Origin: Clostridiales bacterium
Lineage (GTDB): Bacteria; Bacillota; Clostridia; Lachnospirales; WQUN01
Direction: 5' to 3'
Length of the DNA: 40,654 nt
NCBI GenBank assembly: GCA_031270945.1
Contig: JAISWZ010000476.1
Location: 1-40,654, forward strand
Every line of letters begins with the position of its first letter. The first letter of the stretch is position 1. The notes beneath the pieces were generated by a model that worked only from the letters and a program-made list of their open reading frames with translations, was not told the DNA's origin and did not search any database. A program made the position numbers and the translations under genes. Below, piece by piece: positions 1 to 6,925 of this stretch.

Positions 1-405
1 AATGTACGTGTCGACGCTGACTTTCCCGCAAACGGCAATCATGATGTAGGGATGCTCCTTTTTCTCAAGAGCATATCCCCTGCCGGGGTTGCTGTCCACG
101 AACTCCTGGGCTTTAGCCAAGGAGAAGACCGAAAGCGTCTCTGTCTTTGAATTGTTCATCAGCCAGCTGGTGCCGACGGCTGCGGAAGATTTAATTTTAT
201 AGAGGGTTTCCATTATGTTCGAAGGGTTTGCTTTGTTCAGAAGGGCATCGATGTCAACGCCCGCAAGCGCACACAATATGCCCAGCGGGCTGTTCCCAAA
301 ATCCGAAACAACCCTGGCAGTCGCTTCTGCGCCCTACTCGCCGCTGAAATTATCCAACTCGTTAACTGGAGACATATTGTGCCCTTCTTCCTTCTTTCTG
401 GCCAT
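1..405 (-). pseudogene. Broken unknown gene with in-frame TAG, runs off window
   Basis: On the minus strand a reading frame starts at the ATG at 405-403 (MARKKEEGHNMSPV...) and runs to the window edge, interrupted by one TAG at 336-334. Both sides of the stop read as ordinary protein; the downstream part includes the stretch VVSDFGNSPLGILCALAG and later KAQEFVDSNPGRGYALEK. TAG ends normal genes elsewhere here (for example at 24800), so I read it as a nonsense mutation rather than recoding. An alternative is a shorter intact protein starting at the ATG at 213 (METLYKIKSS). I see no clear ribosome site for either start. I do not recognise the family, and the C-terminus lies outside the window. 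Confidence 0.45.
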
Positions 406-491
406 ATAAGCCTGAATATTAAACATATACAAGCATTATATAGCAAGCTACTGAAAAAGTCAACAATTAGGGCGATCAAACCATCAAACTT

Positions 492-722
492 GTGGGCCGC
501 AACGCCTCCAAAATCTCCTTCTCGCGTCTGCTCAGGATCGCAAACACGGAGAAGAGCGTGAATGTTCTGAAAAAGGCTTACGGCCTCACGGACGCGCAGA
601 TTTGTCTGTGCTTGGACAATGACGAGGCAGGATCGGCTTTCGTGGGCAGAAACCCGCAACGGAAAAATTTGAGTGTCAAAGATAATTATTTGTTGACTTA
701 TCTCTCTGAAATACTGCTTTAG
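492..722 (+). pseudogene. Toprim-like protein fragment
   Basis: The frame carries NVLKKAYGLTDAQICLCLDN followed by DEAGSAF. A hydrophobic strand leading into DNDEAG is typical of the Toprim_2/DUF3991-type domain found in proteins of plasmids and integrative elements. Only about 40 residues look like the domain (about 555-655); the flanking residues do not, there is no ribosome site, and the frame ends soon afterwards in AT-rich sequence. I read it as a remnant of a mobile-element gene. The match is by motif only, so the family is tentative. Confidence 0.35.
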
Positions 723-789
723 TAAAAGCTACAAGATCGTTAAAATGCAAATGACTAGTTTTTCGCCAAAGGAAAGCATACGACATTCG

Positions 790-1119
790 ATGAGCAAGCT
801 ATCAAAGAAAATGGTGTGGAATAATGTCGAGATTGTGACTTCGAAGCTTGTGGTTTTTAATGGACATTTGCAATATACTATAAGGGACGCAAGTAACGAA
901 GGAAGATCAGGTGCTAACACTAGCGGAATCATATAATTACTTAATTGCCTTTCATGAGCAAGCTGTCAAAGCAATATGCGTAGAATAATGTCGAGATTGC
1001 GTATACGAAACTTGTGGACTTTATTTGCCATCTGCAATATACTATAAGGAACGTAAGGAACGTAAGGAACGTAAGAACGTAAGGAACGCAAGGAACGCAA
1101 GGAACGAAGAATGATCAGA
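790..1119. repeat. Diverged ~120-bp direct duplication plus 9-bp tandem array
   Basis: A segment at about 790-906 recurs at about 954-1119. Shared blocks include ATGAGCAAGCT, GAATAATGTCGAGATTG, ACTTGTGG/GCTTGTGG, TTTGCAATATACTATAAGG versus TCTGCAATATACTATAAGG, and a final GATCAG. In the second copy the segment is lengthened by seven units of AAGGAACGT/C/A at 1046-1107, one of them 8 bp long. No convincing gene lies here. The array probably arose by slippage within the second copy. Confidence 0.7.
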
Positions 1120-1134
1120 CGCAAATACTACTTA

Positions 1135-1899
1135 GAGCACATCACAAAATTAATTTTATGCCTTGTGAAAGTTACGCGTAGAAGCATTGCGGTGACTTTC
1201 ACTGCGCTACTGCAGTAGGTGGAGCAACATTCGGCTGCTCTCCTTCGCTGCAGGCCCATGTTTCGGGCCAGTCTTGGTGTAGGCTCGGTTCATACCCGGC
1301 TTTGCAAAGTGTGGGCGGCCTTCCCGCTTCCGTTTTTACGGCCATCCCTGTCAATTCAGGGTCCCCGGACTAACTATGAGAGCTTTGTAATCTTGTGGAG
1401 GCTCTTCACAGCTCGCATCTCAGCGACTGCTATTGCCCCTTACTCAAGGGGCTTCCTCAAATTTAGATCATCCTCATTTAGCGGCTGGCATTCTCCAAAC
1501 GTCGTGCGGGTGCGCATTCCATCAACGCATCCGCTGGAGACATGACAAGTCGGGCCTCCAGTAGCGTGACTTCTGTTGTGTCATAATGTCATGGGCCCCA
1601 TTATACCCTGCATCGAGCTGTCCTTTTGACAGTGTTGCCGTCATCCTCATGTGTAGCGAAGCGCTTTTTATCCTTACGCACCTGGAGGCTACGGAGGTTC
1701 TCGCCTCCCCTTGTGCAACGCGGCCAGTTTCAGCCTCATGCGGCTGTCCCTAGTTCAGTTTACATTGTTAGGTCAGTCGCAGGATAATAGGTTGTGGCTT
1801 TTTGCCACTTTGACGTTTTTACCTACCCCTTGCTTAAGGGGGAATCTACCCAGCCCCGCAAGCGGTCAGGTTCGACCACAGGAATTTTGGGATATGCAC
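1135..1899. mobile_element. 765-bp terminal-repeat element, long member of the MITE family
   Basis: The left end GAGCACATCACAAAATT and the right end AATTTTGGGATATGCAC are diverged versions of the inverted termini of the short elements elsewhere in the window. The element is flanked by TTA at 1132-1134 and TTA at 1900-1902, the same 3-bp duplication seen at other copies. The first 80 bases (1135-1213) match the reverse complement of the 99-bp copy at 32024-32122 almost throughout. About 670 bp of hairpin-rich sequence (1211-1880) then lies between that arm and the right terminus. Either extra sequence inserted into a short element, or this is a longer, cargo-bearing form. No transposase frame is visible inside. 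Confidence 0.6.
1211..1880 (-). ncRNA. Candidate large structured RNA
   Basis: This stretch lacks a believable protein frame but is packed with short perfect hairpins: 1253-1269, 1330-1341, 1346-1361, 1436-1451, 1618-1632, 1693-1708, 1731-1746, 1794-1808 and 1826-1841, plus a longer one closed by CTGGAG/CTCCAG at 1534-1561. Read on the minus strand the loops are A-rich (AAAAA, AAAAG, AAUUGA), as expected for a folded RNA; on the plus strand they are U-rich. Two hairpins have near-identical stems (CCCCTT/AAGGGG at 1436-1451 and 1826-1841). A weak promoter (TTGCGT, 16 bp, CATAAT on the minus strand, 1937-1910) lies just upstream. Size and density recall large ornate RNAs (OLE, GOLLD, ROOL) or an ORF-less group II intron. 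I find no convincing domain V and cannot assign a class. Confidence 0.45.
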
Positions 1900-2066
1900 T
1901 TAGTTGCGCATTATGTGATTCCACCGCAATAACGCAAAAAACGTTTTAAGACAACATTCGGTTCAGCTTAACAGGACTTGTGCTATAGTTGTTTTAGCGT
2001 TAAAGGCAGGGATTGTTTTAGTGGAATCATTATATTGATTAACACAGCGCTTTTCATCTTTCTATG

Positions 2067-2119
2067 AAAGGAGATCTTTGCAAATGCCTAAAGTTTGGGA
2101 TTTGCAATAATACATTCAA
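2067..2119 (+). promoter_or_regulatory. Conserved leader: strong RBS, short ORF and hairpin before 2120
   Basis: The only good ribosome site (AAAGGAGA, 2067-2074) lies about 46 bases before the ATG at 2120. Between them is a short frame, MPKVWDLQ (2084-2110), and a stem formed by TGCAAATGCC and GGGATTTGCA (2080-2106). The same arrangement precedes the paralogue at 3883. Either the short ORF is translated and passes ribosomes to the main start, or the stem loops out and brings the distant ribosome site closer to the ATG. Confidence 0.55.
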
Positions 2120-2989
2120 ATGGATAATGTTGGGAAGATCAACAAAATTGAAGAGATCAAAGATCTCGACTTGGAACCAATGTTTGGTGAGCATCTCCCA
2201 GTTCGTAATATTGAAAAAGAGCTGATGGAAACTTACTTAAAAACCCCATTGAGCGAGGATGCAAAATATTTTCAGAAGAAATTTATTGAAAGCAGAGCAA
2301 CTGATTCGGTGAATGGATTTGGAGCGTATTACAAAGATGAGTTCAGGAATGATTATGAGTGGGGTTCGATCATATCTTACTTTGTAATATGCCCGACCAA
2401 CTTAGGAACTTCTGCAGCATTGAACCTTACATCCTCAAATCGCACTTCAAAAGGATGTGAGGCGCTTATAAGGTACGAAAACAACAATCCGCCTGAGCTT
2501 TGGATATATGACTGGAGTCTCGCACGGCCTTTCATGAATTTGCGCTTGTCTTTTGAGGCGTTGAGCGATTATTTCACGACAATACAGGTAGGGGAATTGC
2601 ACGGGCAACAAGCTATTTACATTCAGCTTACAACGTCGACCAATGATGGCACAAATTGGAGCAATTTGGTAGGCTTGACAAATTACAGCGCATTAACTGT
2701 GGATTTGATATACGAATCTCAATATATAGCTTCAACGTCTATACAAAAAAGTGGCATAGTTGGAAGCTGGGGGCCAATCCTAGAGCCGGTCCAAAGTTCA
2801 TATACCTCTATGAATTTTGTGGGATTCAGAAGTATTGCTCTTGCTAAAAAGGATTCTAGCGAAGGTTGGTCGACTCCAACGTCATTGATCAAATCGCAAA
2901 GTAATTTTGTCACTGACAATACTAAATTGGCTACTATTGTTTTTGATTACAACTCTAATTATGTATTCCGAGCTGTCCCATCAGTTTGA
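2120..2989 (+). CDS. Unknown 289-aa protein, paralogue of 3883-4752
   Basis: I do not recognise this family. The protein has no signal peptide or membrane segment. A charged, helical N-terminus (about residues 1-70, with IRNIEKE/VRNIEKE) is followed by a region rich in Ser, Thr, Tyr and aromatic residues that looks beta-rich. Landmarks shared with the 3883 protein include GYGAFY/GFGAYY, ELNLACTNRTAKGCE/ALNLTSSNRTSKGCE, NNPPEL..YDW, GSW..I.EP.Q.SY and a C-terminal YVFR/FIFR. The equal lengths (289 aa) and shared leader show a gene duplication. The ATG at 2120 starts MDNVGK, matching MDNFIN in the paralogue. A jelly-roll or lectin-like fold is possible but is only an impression. Confidence 0.85.
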   Translation: MDNVGKINKIEEIKDLDLEPMFGEHLPVRNIEKELMETYLKTPLSEDAKYFQKKFIESRATDSVNGFGAYYKDEFRNDYEWGSIISYFVICPTNLGTSAALNLTSSNRTSKGCEALIRYENNNPPELWIYDWSLARPFMNLRLSFEALSDYFTTIQVGELHGQQAIYIQLTTSTNDGTNWSNLVGLTNYSALTVDLIYESQYIASTSIQKSGIVGSWGPILEPVQSSYTSMNFVGFRSIALAKKDSSEGWSTPTSLIKSQSNFVTDNTKLATIVFDYNSNYVFRAVPSV

Positions 2990-3828
2990 AAAATTAAAGT
3001 AGCGTCTGCGCAGTGTTGGTATTCGACGCGAGGAAATGCCGTACCTCGAGTAAATGAATCTGAGAACATCGTTAACTGAGTAAACAATAATTCTAAACAA
3101 GTGCGCATGCTCCTGCAGGTATGGCTTTTCGGTTATCGAGCGATTCCTTTGGCGCAAGTTCGCTGCGGCCACGTGATGGTATAGATAATACTACACTGGT
3201 TATAACGCGCCTTATACCTAGAGGTATAAGGCGCGGGAAAGCCGCACGGTTAAGCATCGTCATGCCTTTGGCGATTTGCCCTTGGACATTGTGCAAATGA
3301 CCCCGCGTTTTTTCGGAATTTTGGGAGGAGAGTAGGTCAGGGGACTTACGCAACCCTTCCCCCTTCAACTTGGCTTCTAGCCTACTAACCAGCATCCGCC
3401 TTCTTTCAATCAATGGATTTTCATCCTATATGGAGGGCGGTCGGTTTGGCAGCGCCTCAGGCCAGCGGTTGCAGCCTAGCGCTGACTATTTGCCATTTGT
3501 TGGTTTGGCTCCATTTCCAGCATGCGGTGCCTGGGCAAGTCAGCCCCCTTCAGCTTGCAAGTGAACCGCACAATTTCCCCTTTATGCACTATAGGCTCAC
3601 TAACTTTAACGAATTGCAGCGTGAGAATGTGTTCTTCATGGCATCATTAACCTAGCGGTTGCTCCAGTATAGGCGTCCAGACATCCCTACATTGTCTTGT
3701 GCGCTTTCCACCCACCAGTTGCCCGGGACGCAGGGCACATAGGAATACCCTAAGAGGAGGGGGACATCCGACTTACGAATATTATTCAAGCGACTTTCGC
3801 GTCGAAGTACGCACTAAGTCTCTAGCAG
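2990..3828. other. Gene-free spacer between paralogues with a 30-bp palindrome
   Basis: No believable gene is visible. At 3206-3235 there is a perfect inverted repeat, CGCGCCTTATACCT and its complement around AG. At 3255-3300 a stretch (GCCTTTGGCGATTTGCCCTT and on) resembles 29537-29575 inside another repeat element, and TCGGAATTTTGGGAG near 3314 resembles a MITE end. The part at 3330-3780 has scattered stems (GGCTTCTAGCC, GCCCGGGACGCAGGGC). On the minus strand GAGCC ... GGTTC near 3560-3600 faintly recalls a group II intron domain V. I treat it as decayed mobile or structured sequence. Confidence 0.4.
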
Positions 3829-3882
3829 AAAGGAGATAAATGCAATTCCTGACATTTAGGGATTTGCACTGGCTATTCAATT
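3829..3882 (+). promoter_or_regulatory. Conserved leader: strong RBS, 16-aa ORF and hairpin before 3883
   Basis: AAAGGAGA at 3829-3836 is followed by a short frame, MQFLTFRDLHWLFNYG, from ATG 3840 to the TAA at 3888-3890. That stop overlaps the start of the main gene (ATGGATAA, 3883-3890), a layout suited to translational coupling. As at 2067-2119, TGCAATTCCT and AGGGATTTGCA can pair between the ribosome site and the main ATG, which has no good ribosome site of its own. Confidence 0.55.
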
Positions 3883-4752
3883 ATGGATAATTTCATAAAC
3901 AACAAATTACTGCCATTGGATCCGATTTCAGGCAAGGTCGTACCTATTCGGAATGTCGAAAAGGAGATAAAAGCAAGATATGCAAACAGACCGTTGGACG
4001 ATGCCACGAAAGCCTTCCAGGTTGCGTTTGAAGAACGCAGAAAAGTGAAAGCTTCCTCTACCATTGATGGATATGGCGCGTTTTATGATGAGTCTTACAA
4101 AAATTCATTTGTTTACGGTTCTAATTTAGCTTCAGCAATCGTATTTCCAGCTAGGTCGGGTATTAATGCCGAATTGAACCTTGCGTGCACAAATCGCACA
4201 GCGAAAGGATGCGAAGTGCTCATAAGGTACAAAGGAGGAAACAATCCGCCTGAGCTTTCTGTTTATGACTGGGGCAAAACGAGGCCTGATTTTGTATTAA
4301 ACCTGCCATACGAGGATCTGGCTGACTATATATTTCCGATAGTAGTCGACCCTAGCGGCATGTCTTTGCCTTGTATTTTTTTTGGGTCAGCCACTGAATA
4401 TGTAGACAGTGTTACTTGGCGCAATATTGTCACGTTATCAAATCAAAGCACCAGCACTTGGGATGTGATTTATCAAGCGGAGTACCCGTCAACAGTAGCT
4501 GAACAAAAGGATGATTATTTAGGGAGCTGGGCTGCAATTATTGAGCCTCTCCAAAACTCATATTCCGGTTTGGGTTTTCTAGGATTTAGTAGTATCGTGC
4601 TTCAAACTTCTAGTTCAATAGGAACATGGACCGGATGGAATTCCTTGTTAGATTCTGAAAGTGTTTTTCTCACTGGTCCTCCCAATAAAATTTTGCCGTA
4701 TTTTTTTGTACCGAATTCTCAGTTCATATTCCGCAGTCCGCTATTATTCTGA
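3883..4752 (+). CDS. Unknown 289-aa protein, paralogue of 2120-2989
   Basis: This is the second copy of the unknown family described at 2120. It starts MDNFINNKLLPLDPI, carries the same helical N-terminal part with VPIRNVEKEI, and the same aromatic-rich core (DGYGAFYDESY, ELNLACTNRTAKGCEVLIRY, NNPPELSVYDW). It has no signal peptide or transmembrane stretch, so it is probably cytoplasmic unless exported by another route. Divergence is spread along the whole length, with small indels near residues 150-200, so the duplication is old and both copies seem to be under selection. No terminator is evident after the stop at 4752. Confidence 0.85.
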   Translation: MDNFINNKLLPLDPISGKVVPIRNVEKEIKARYANRPLDDATKAFQVAFEERRKVKASSTIDGYGAFYDESYKNSFVYGSNLASAIVFPARSGINAELNLACTNRTAKGCEVLIRYKGGNNPPELSVYDWGKTRPDFVLNLPYEDLADYIFPIVVDPSGMSLPCIFFGSATEYVDSVTWRNIVTLSNQSTSTWDVIYQAEYPSTVAEQKDDYLGSWAAIIEPLQNSYSGLGFLGFSSIVLQTSSSIGTWTGWNSLLDSESVFLTGPPNKILPYFFVPNSQFIFRSPLLF

Positions 4753-4813
4753 GTTGGCGAAAAGCCCGCTTTGAATTTTCCGCATATGCTCAAACGATCA
4801 CAACTAATGATTA

Positions 4814-5780
4814 AGAGCCTGTTTAAAATCTCTAATCTTGAGAACGAAAGAGCAGATTGCAACGAACAGTTCGTATTTTTGCGGAATTTTTGGCCTTTGC
4901 ATTAATGCTTAATGATGTATAATGTATAGTTTACAAACCCGCTTTAATCCGTTATTATTTAGGCTGTTCAAAGCTACGAACAGCTACTAAAAATCAAGGC
5001 GGACAGGTCGTGCGGTTTCACCTTGATTTAAGCATGTTTGTCATAAATAAATCCTTTGTATTGAAACAATATTTTATAGTTACTATCTGAAAATTTAGCC
5101 GTTAAGTGAATTTTTATAAATATATATTGAATAATTAATGTAATATACATTGTTTGCCATGCAATTTTTAACCGTGTGATCAAAATAAAAATGAATTTAG
5201 TATCTTCTAAGTAACATGCTTATAAAAGATAGTGTAACTATCTGGGGAGTTGTATGAATATTTCGTTCGGTATTTTTTCAAATCCTATGCGCACTCACTA
5301 ACCATCCAAATCTTCTTTCGACAACCCAGCGTTTAGGTACCACGACGAACTTGTGCATCTCAGGTCTCTTTACGACTTCGACTTCAGCGTTTATAAGAAT
5401 GTTGCGGCAAATTACGCCACCTGAGCCTTATCTTAAAATATAAAGTGAGGCACAAAAAAGATCATACAGCTCATACTTTCGAGGTCGCGTTTGTTTCGTA
5501 GCCGATTCAAGAAAGCTCATTATTAGTTCGAATTTATCTAGCGTAACATCGCTACCATAGGGAGAATGCACGTGTTCCCTCAGCCATCTACAGCTAAAAT
5601 TTGAGCTCAACACGACACATTATACCACACAAAGTTTTTTTCTGTCTAGAAAATTTCAAGAGTTTTTTTATGTAATATCCTGTATAATTGAGAAATTTAT
5701 CACTGAGTATCCAAGCTTTTTGGGGTGTTCGCGGCATTTTGATAAACTATTCTCTCTTTAAAAGATTTTAAACAGGCTCT
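4814..5780. mobile_element. IS5-family insertion sequence remnant
   Basis: Terminal inverted repeats AGAGCCTGTTTAAAATCT (4814-4831) and its exact complement (5763-5780) bound about 967 bp. TAA lies outside both GAGCC-type termini, consistent with a short target duplication. Inside is a broken transposase on the minus strand (5281-5613). The rest (4832-5280) is AT-rich with no open frame. The ends and the transposase motifs place it in the IS5 superfamily; I cannot choose the subgroup. A MITE starts three bases after the right end. Confidence 0.75.
5281..5613 (-). pseudogene. IS5-family transposase, internally deleted
   Basis: Two pieces of one DDE transposase are visible on the minus strand. 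The N-terminal piece (5613-5428) has LDKFELIMSFLES and RPRKYELYDLFCASLYILR, the usual start of IS5-type transposases, and then a TAA. Directly after it, in frame, a C-terminal piece (to 5281) reads KFVVVPKRWVVERRFGWLVS, the conserved P-RWVVER-F-WL motif. The middle, which should carry the first catalytic aspartates, is missing, so the protein cannot be active. The codon after HRI is TGA, cutting off the tail. Confidence 0.75.
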
Positions 5781-5782
5781 AA

Positions 5783-5855
5783 GAGCATATCCCAAAATTC
5801 CATAAAAGGCGCGGGGAAAAGGCATGTGGTGCTTCAACGCGTGGCTTTTCACGCA
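5783..5855. mobile_element. MITE copy, right end truncated
   Basis: Starts GAGCATATCCCAAAATTCC after CTAA and continues GGCGCGGGGAAAAGGC ... GGTGCTTCAACGCGTGGC, matching the left and middle of the 99-bp copy at 32024-32122. The match fades after TTTTCACGCATATGAAA and no right terminus is visible. Confidence 0.65.
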
Positions 5856-6626
5856 TATGAAAGGGAGTATTTCGTAATCTATGTAGTCCGATATTGGTCC
5901 TTCGGCCGATATCTCCTGGTGATTGCGATTTAGCAGTGTCCATTTGAGTATAAAAAACGGTCTGATTATCAGCACTCGTCAACGGCTTCAATCTGAGCAA
6001 TACGTTACAAGATATTACAATATTGCTTTTTGCTTAGCAATATGCTGTCTAATCGTAGATATCCTTGTCAAACGTCTATGCGCAACAGGGAAGCCAAAGA
6101 CGGGTTACGCCTTAAGTTGCTCATCAGTGGAAATGTGGGGCTCATCTGTCTCAGAATCTTGGCCCGGCTTGTAGCCGCAATTCCTCTTCATCATAGCTAT
6201 AACTTCCGCAATCGGCCCGCGAGAGCCGTGAAATGGAAAAGGACGGCTCAGTGCTATTCGGAGCCGTCTTTTTTTGCATGGAGGTTTTTTGGCTGGGTCT
6301 TGTCGGCGAATCCAGTTTTAAGGCCAAGCCTTGGGAAAAGGTGCAACAAAGAAAACTTGCAAGAGTGTGAAGCTGACTGGCATGGCCTTCTTGAGCATTG
6401 ACGTCTGGCTCAAACTTTTCCTGCCCGAATTGCGACTGTTATTCGCTCATATTGCGCGAAAGCGCAGGTCGTGCGGATGATGCCACGGAAACCATCAATG
6501 CTGAGAATGGTGATAGTTCTCGGCTTTAGGAAAGTGATACAAGGTTATGAATCTCAGGATGGCAGGCGTCAAAAAGAAAGGCAAGAAAGGCCAAGCGAAA
6601 GATTAGACTATTTTCGCTGTATTTCG
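5856..6626. other. Decayed spacer with possible gene fragment and a terminator
   Basis: No intact gene is supported. On the minus strand about 6240-6109 reads GPIAEVIAMMKRNCGYKPGQ and DEPHISTDEQLKA before a TAA, which looks like the C-terminus of a lost protein of unknown family. A frame near 6000-5860 on the same strand (SADNQTVFYTQMDTAKSQSP) also looks protein-like but runs into the MITE at 5855. The remainder shows nothing I can assign. Confidence 0.35.
6242..6275 (+). terminator. Rho-independent terminator
   Basis: GACGGCTC and GAGCCGTC form an 8-bp stem with an 11-base loop, followed by seven T. No intact plus-strand gene precedes it, so it is probably left over from a lost gene. Confidence 0.7.
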
Positions 6627-6655
6627 TTGACATTAGACAAAATGCTGTTTATAAT
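6627..6655 (+). promoter_or_regulatory. Consensus sigma-A promoter for the 6926 gene
   Basis: TTGACA (6627-6632), 17-bp spacer, TATAAT (6650-6655): a perfect match to the housekeeping consensus. It would give a leader of about 265 nt before the ATG at 6926. Confidence 0.8.
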
Positions 6656-6659
6656 TGAA

Positions 6660-6925
6660 TCAGCTCTTCCGATTTTACGGGAAGCGGCTGAGGGCATATG
6701 CTGACAAGGCGCGACACGTTCCCATGCAAACACTATACCACAGAGCTTAAAGCTCTGTGGGCTGGCCGTATAGTGTCCAAAAGGGTTTCAGCAACCTATG
6801 CTGTTGCTACGGCTGGCGTCGCGGAAGCTGCGGGGTCAGCGGCTCGGCAAAGTCGGGTGCATGCGCCATCAGCGCCATATGTCTATGTTTCGATAATAAC
6901 AACATTATGATTGGAGGCAACCATT
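6660..6925 (+). promoter_or_regulatory. Structured 5' leader of the secreted repeat protein
   Basis: Successive stems follow the promoter. TCAGCTCTTCCG/CGGGAAGCGGCTGA forms one at 6660-6692. A nested pair has CACTATAC/GTATAGTG (6731-6738, 6768-6775) outside and CCACAGAGC/GCTCTGTGG (6738-6760) inside. AGCAAC/GTTGCT forms a third near 6789-6807. GGCGCGAC, GCAAAC and CCAAAAGGG single-stranded blocks separate them. The layout suits a riboswitch or other cis-regulatory RNA, but no class I know fits and no terminator with a U tract is visible, so any control would more likely act on translation. Confidence 0.4.

Noticed and set aside
69..80. GAGCATATCCCC at the left end as another MITE terminus
   Set aside because: It lies within the protein-like frame (GRGYALEK), has no AAAATT extension and no partner, so chance similarity is likely.
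334..336. In-frame TAG as a recoded codon
   Set aside because: TAG terminates other genes in the window with normal family lengths (for example spoIIIAH), so a nonsense mutation is simpler.
1211..1880. Definite group II intron
   Set aside because: No convincing domain V (AGC ... GAAA ... GTTC) or GUGYG start could be placed on either strand, so it is kept only as one possibility.
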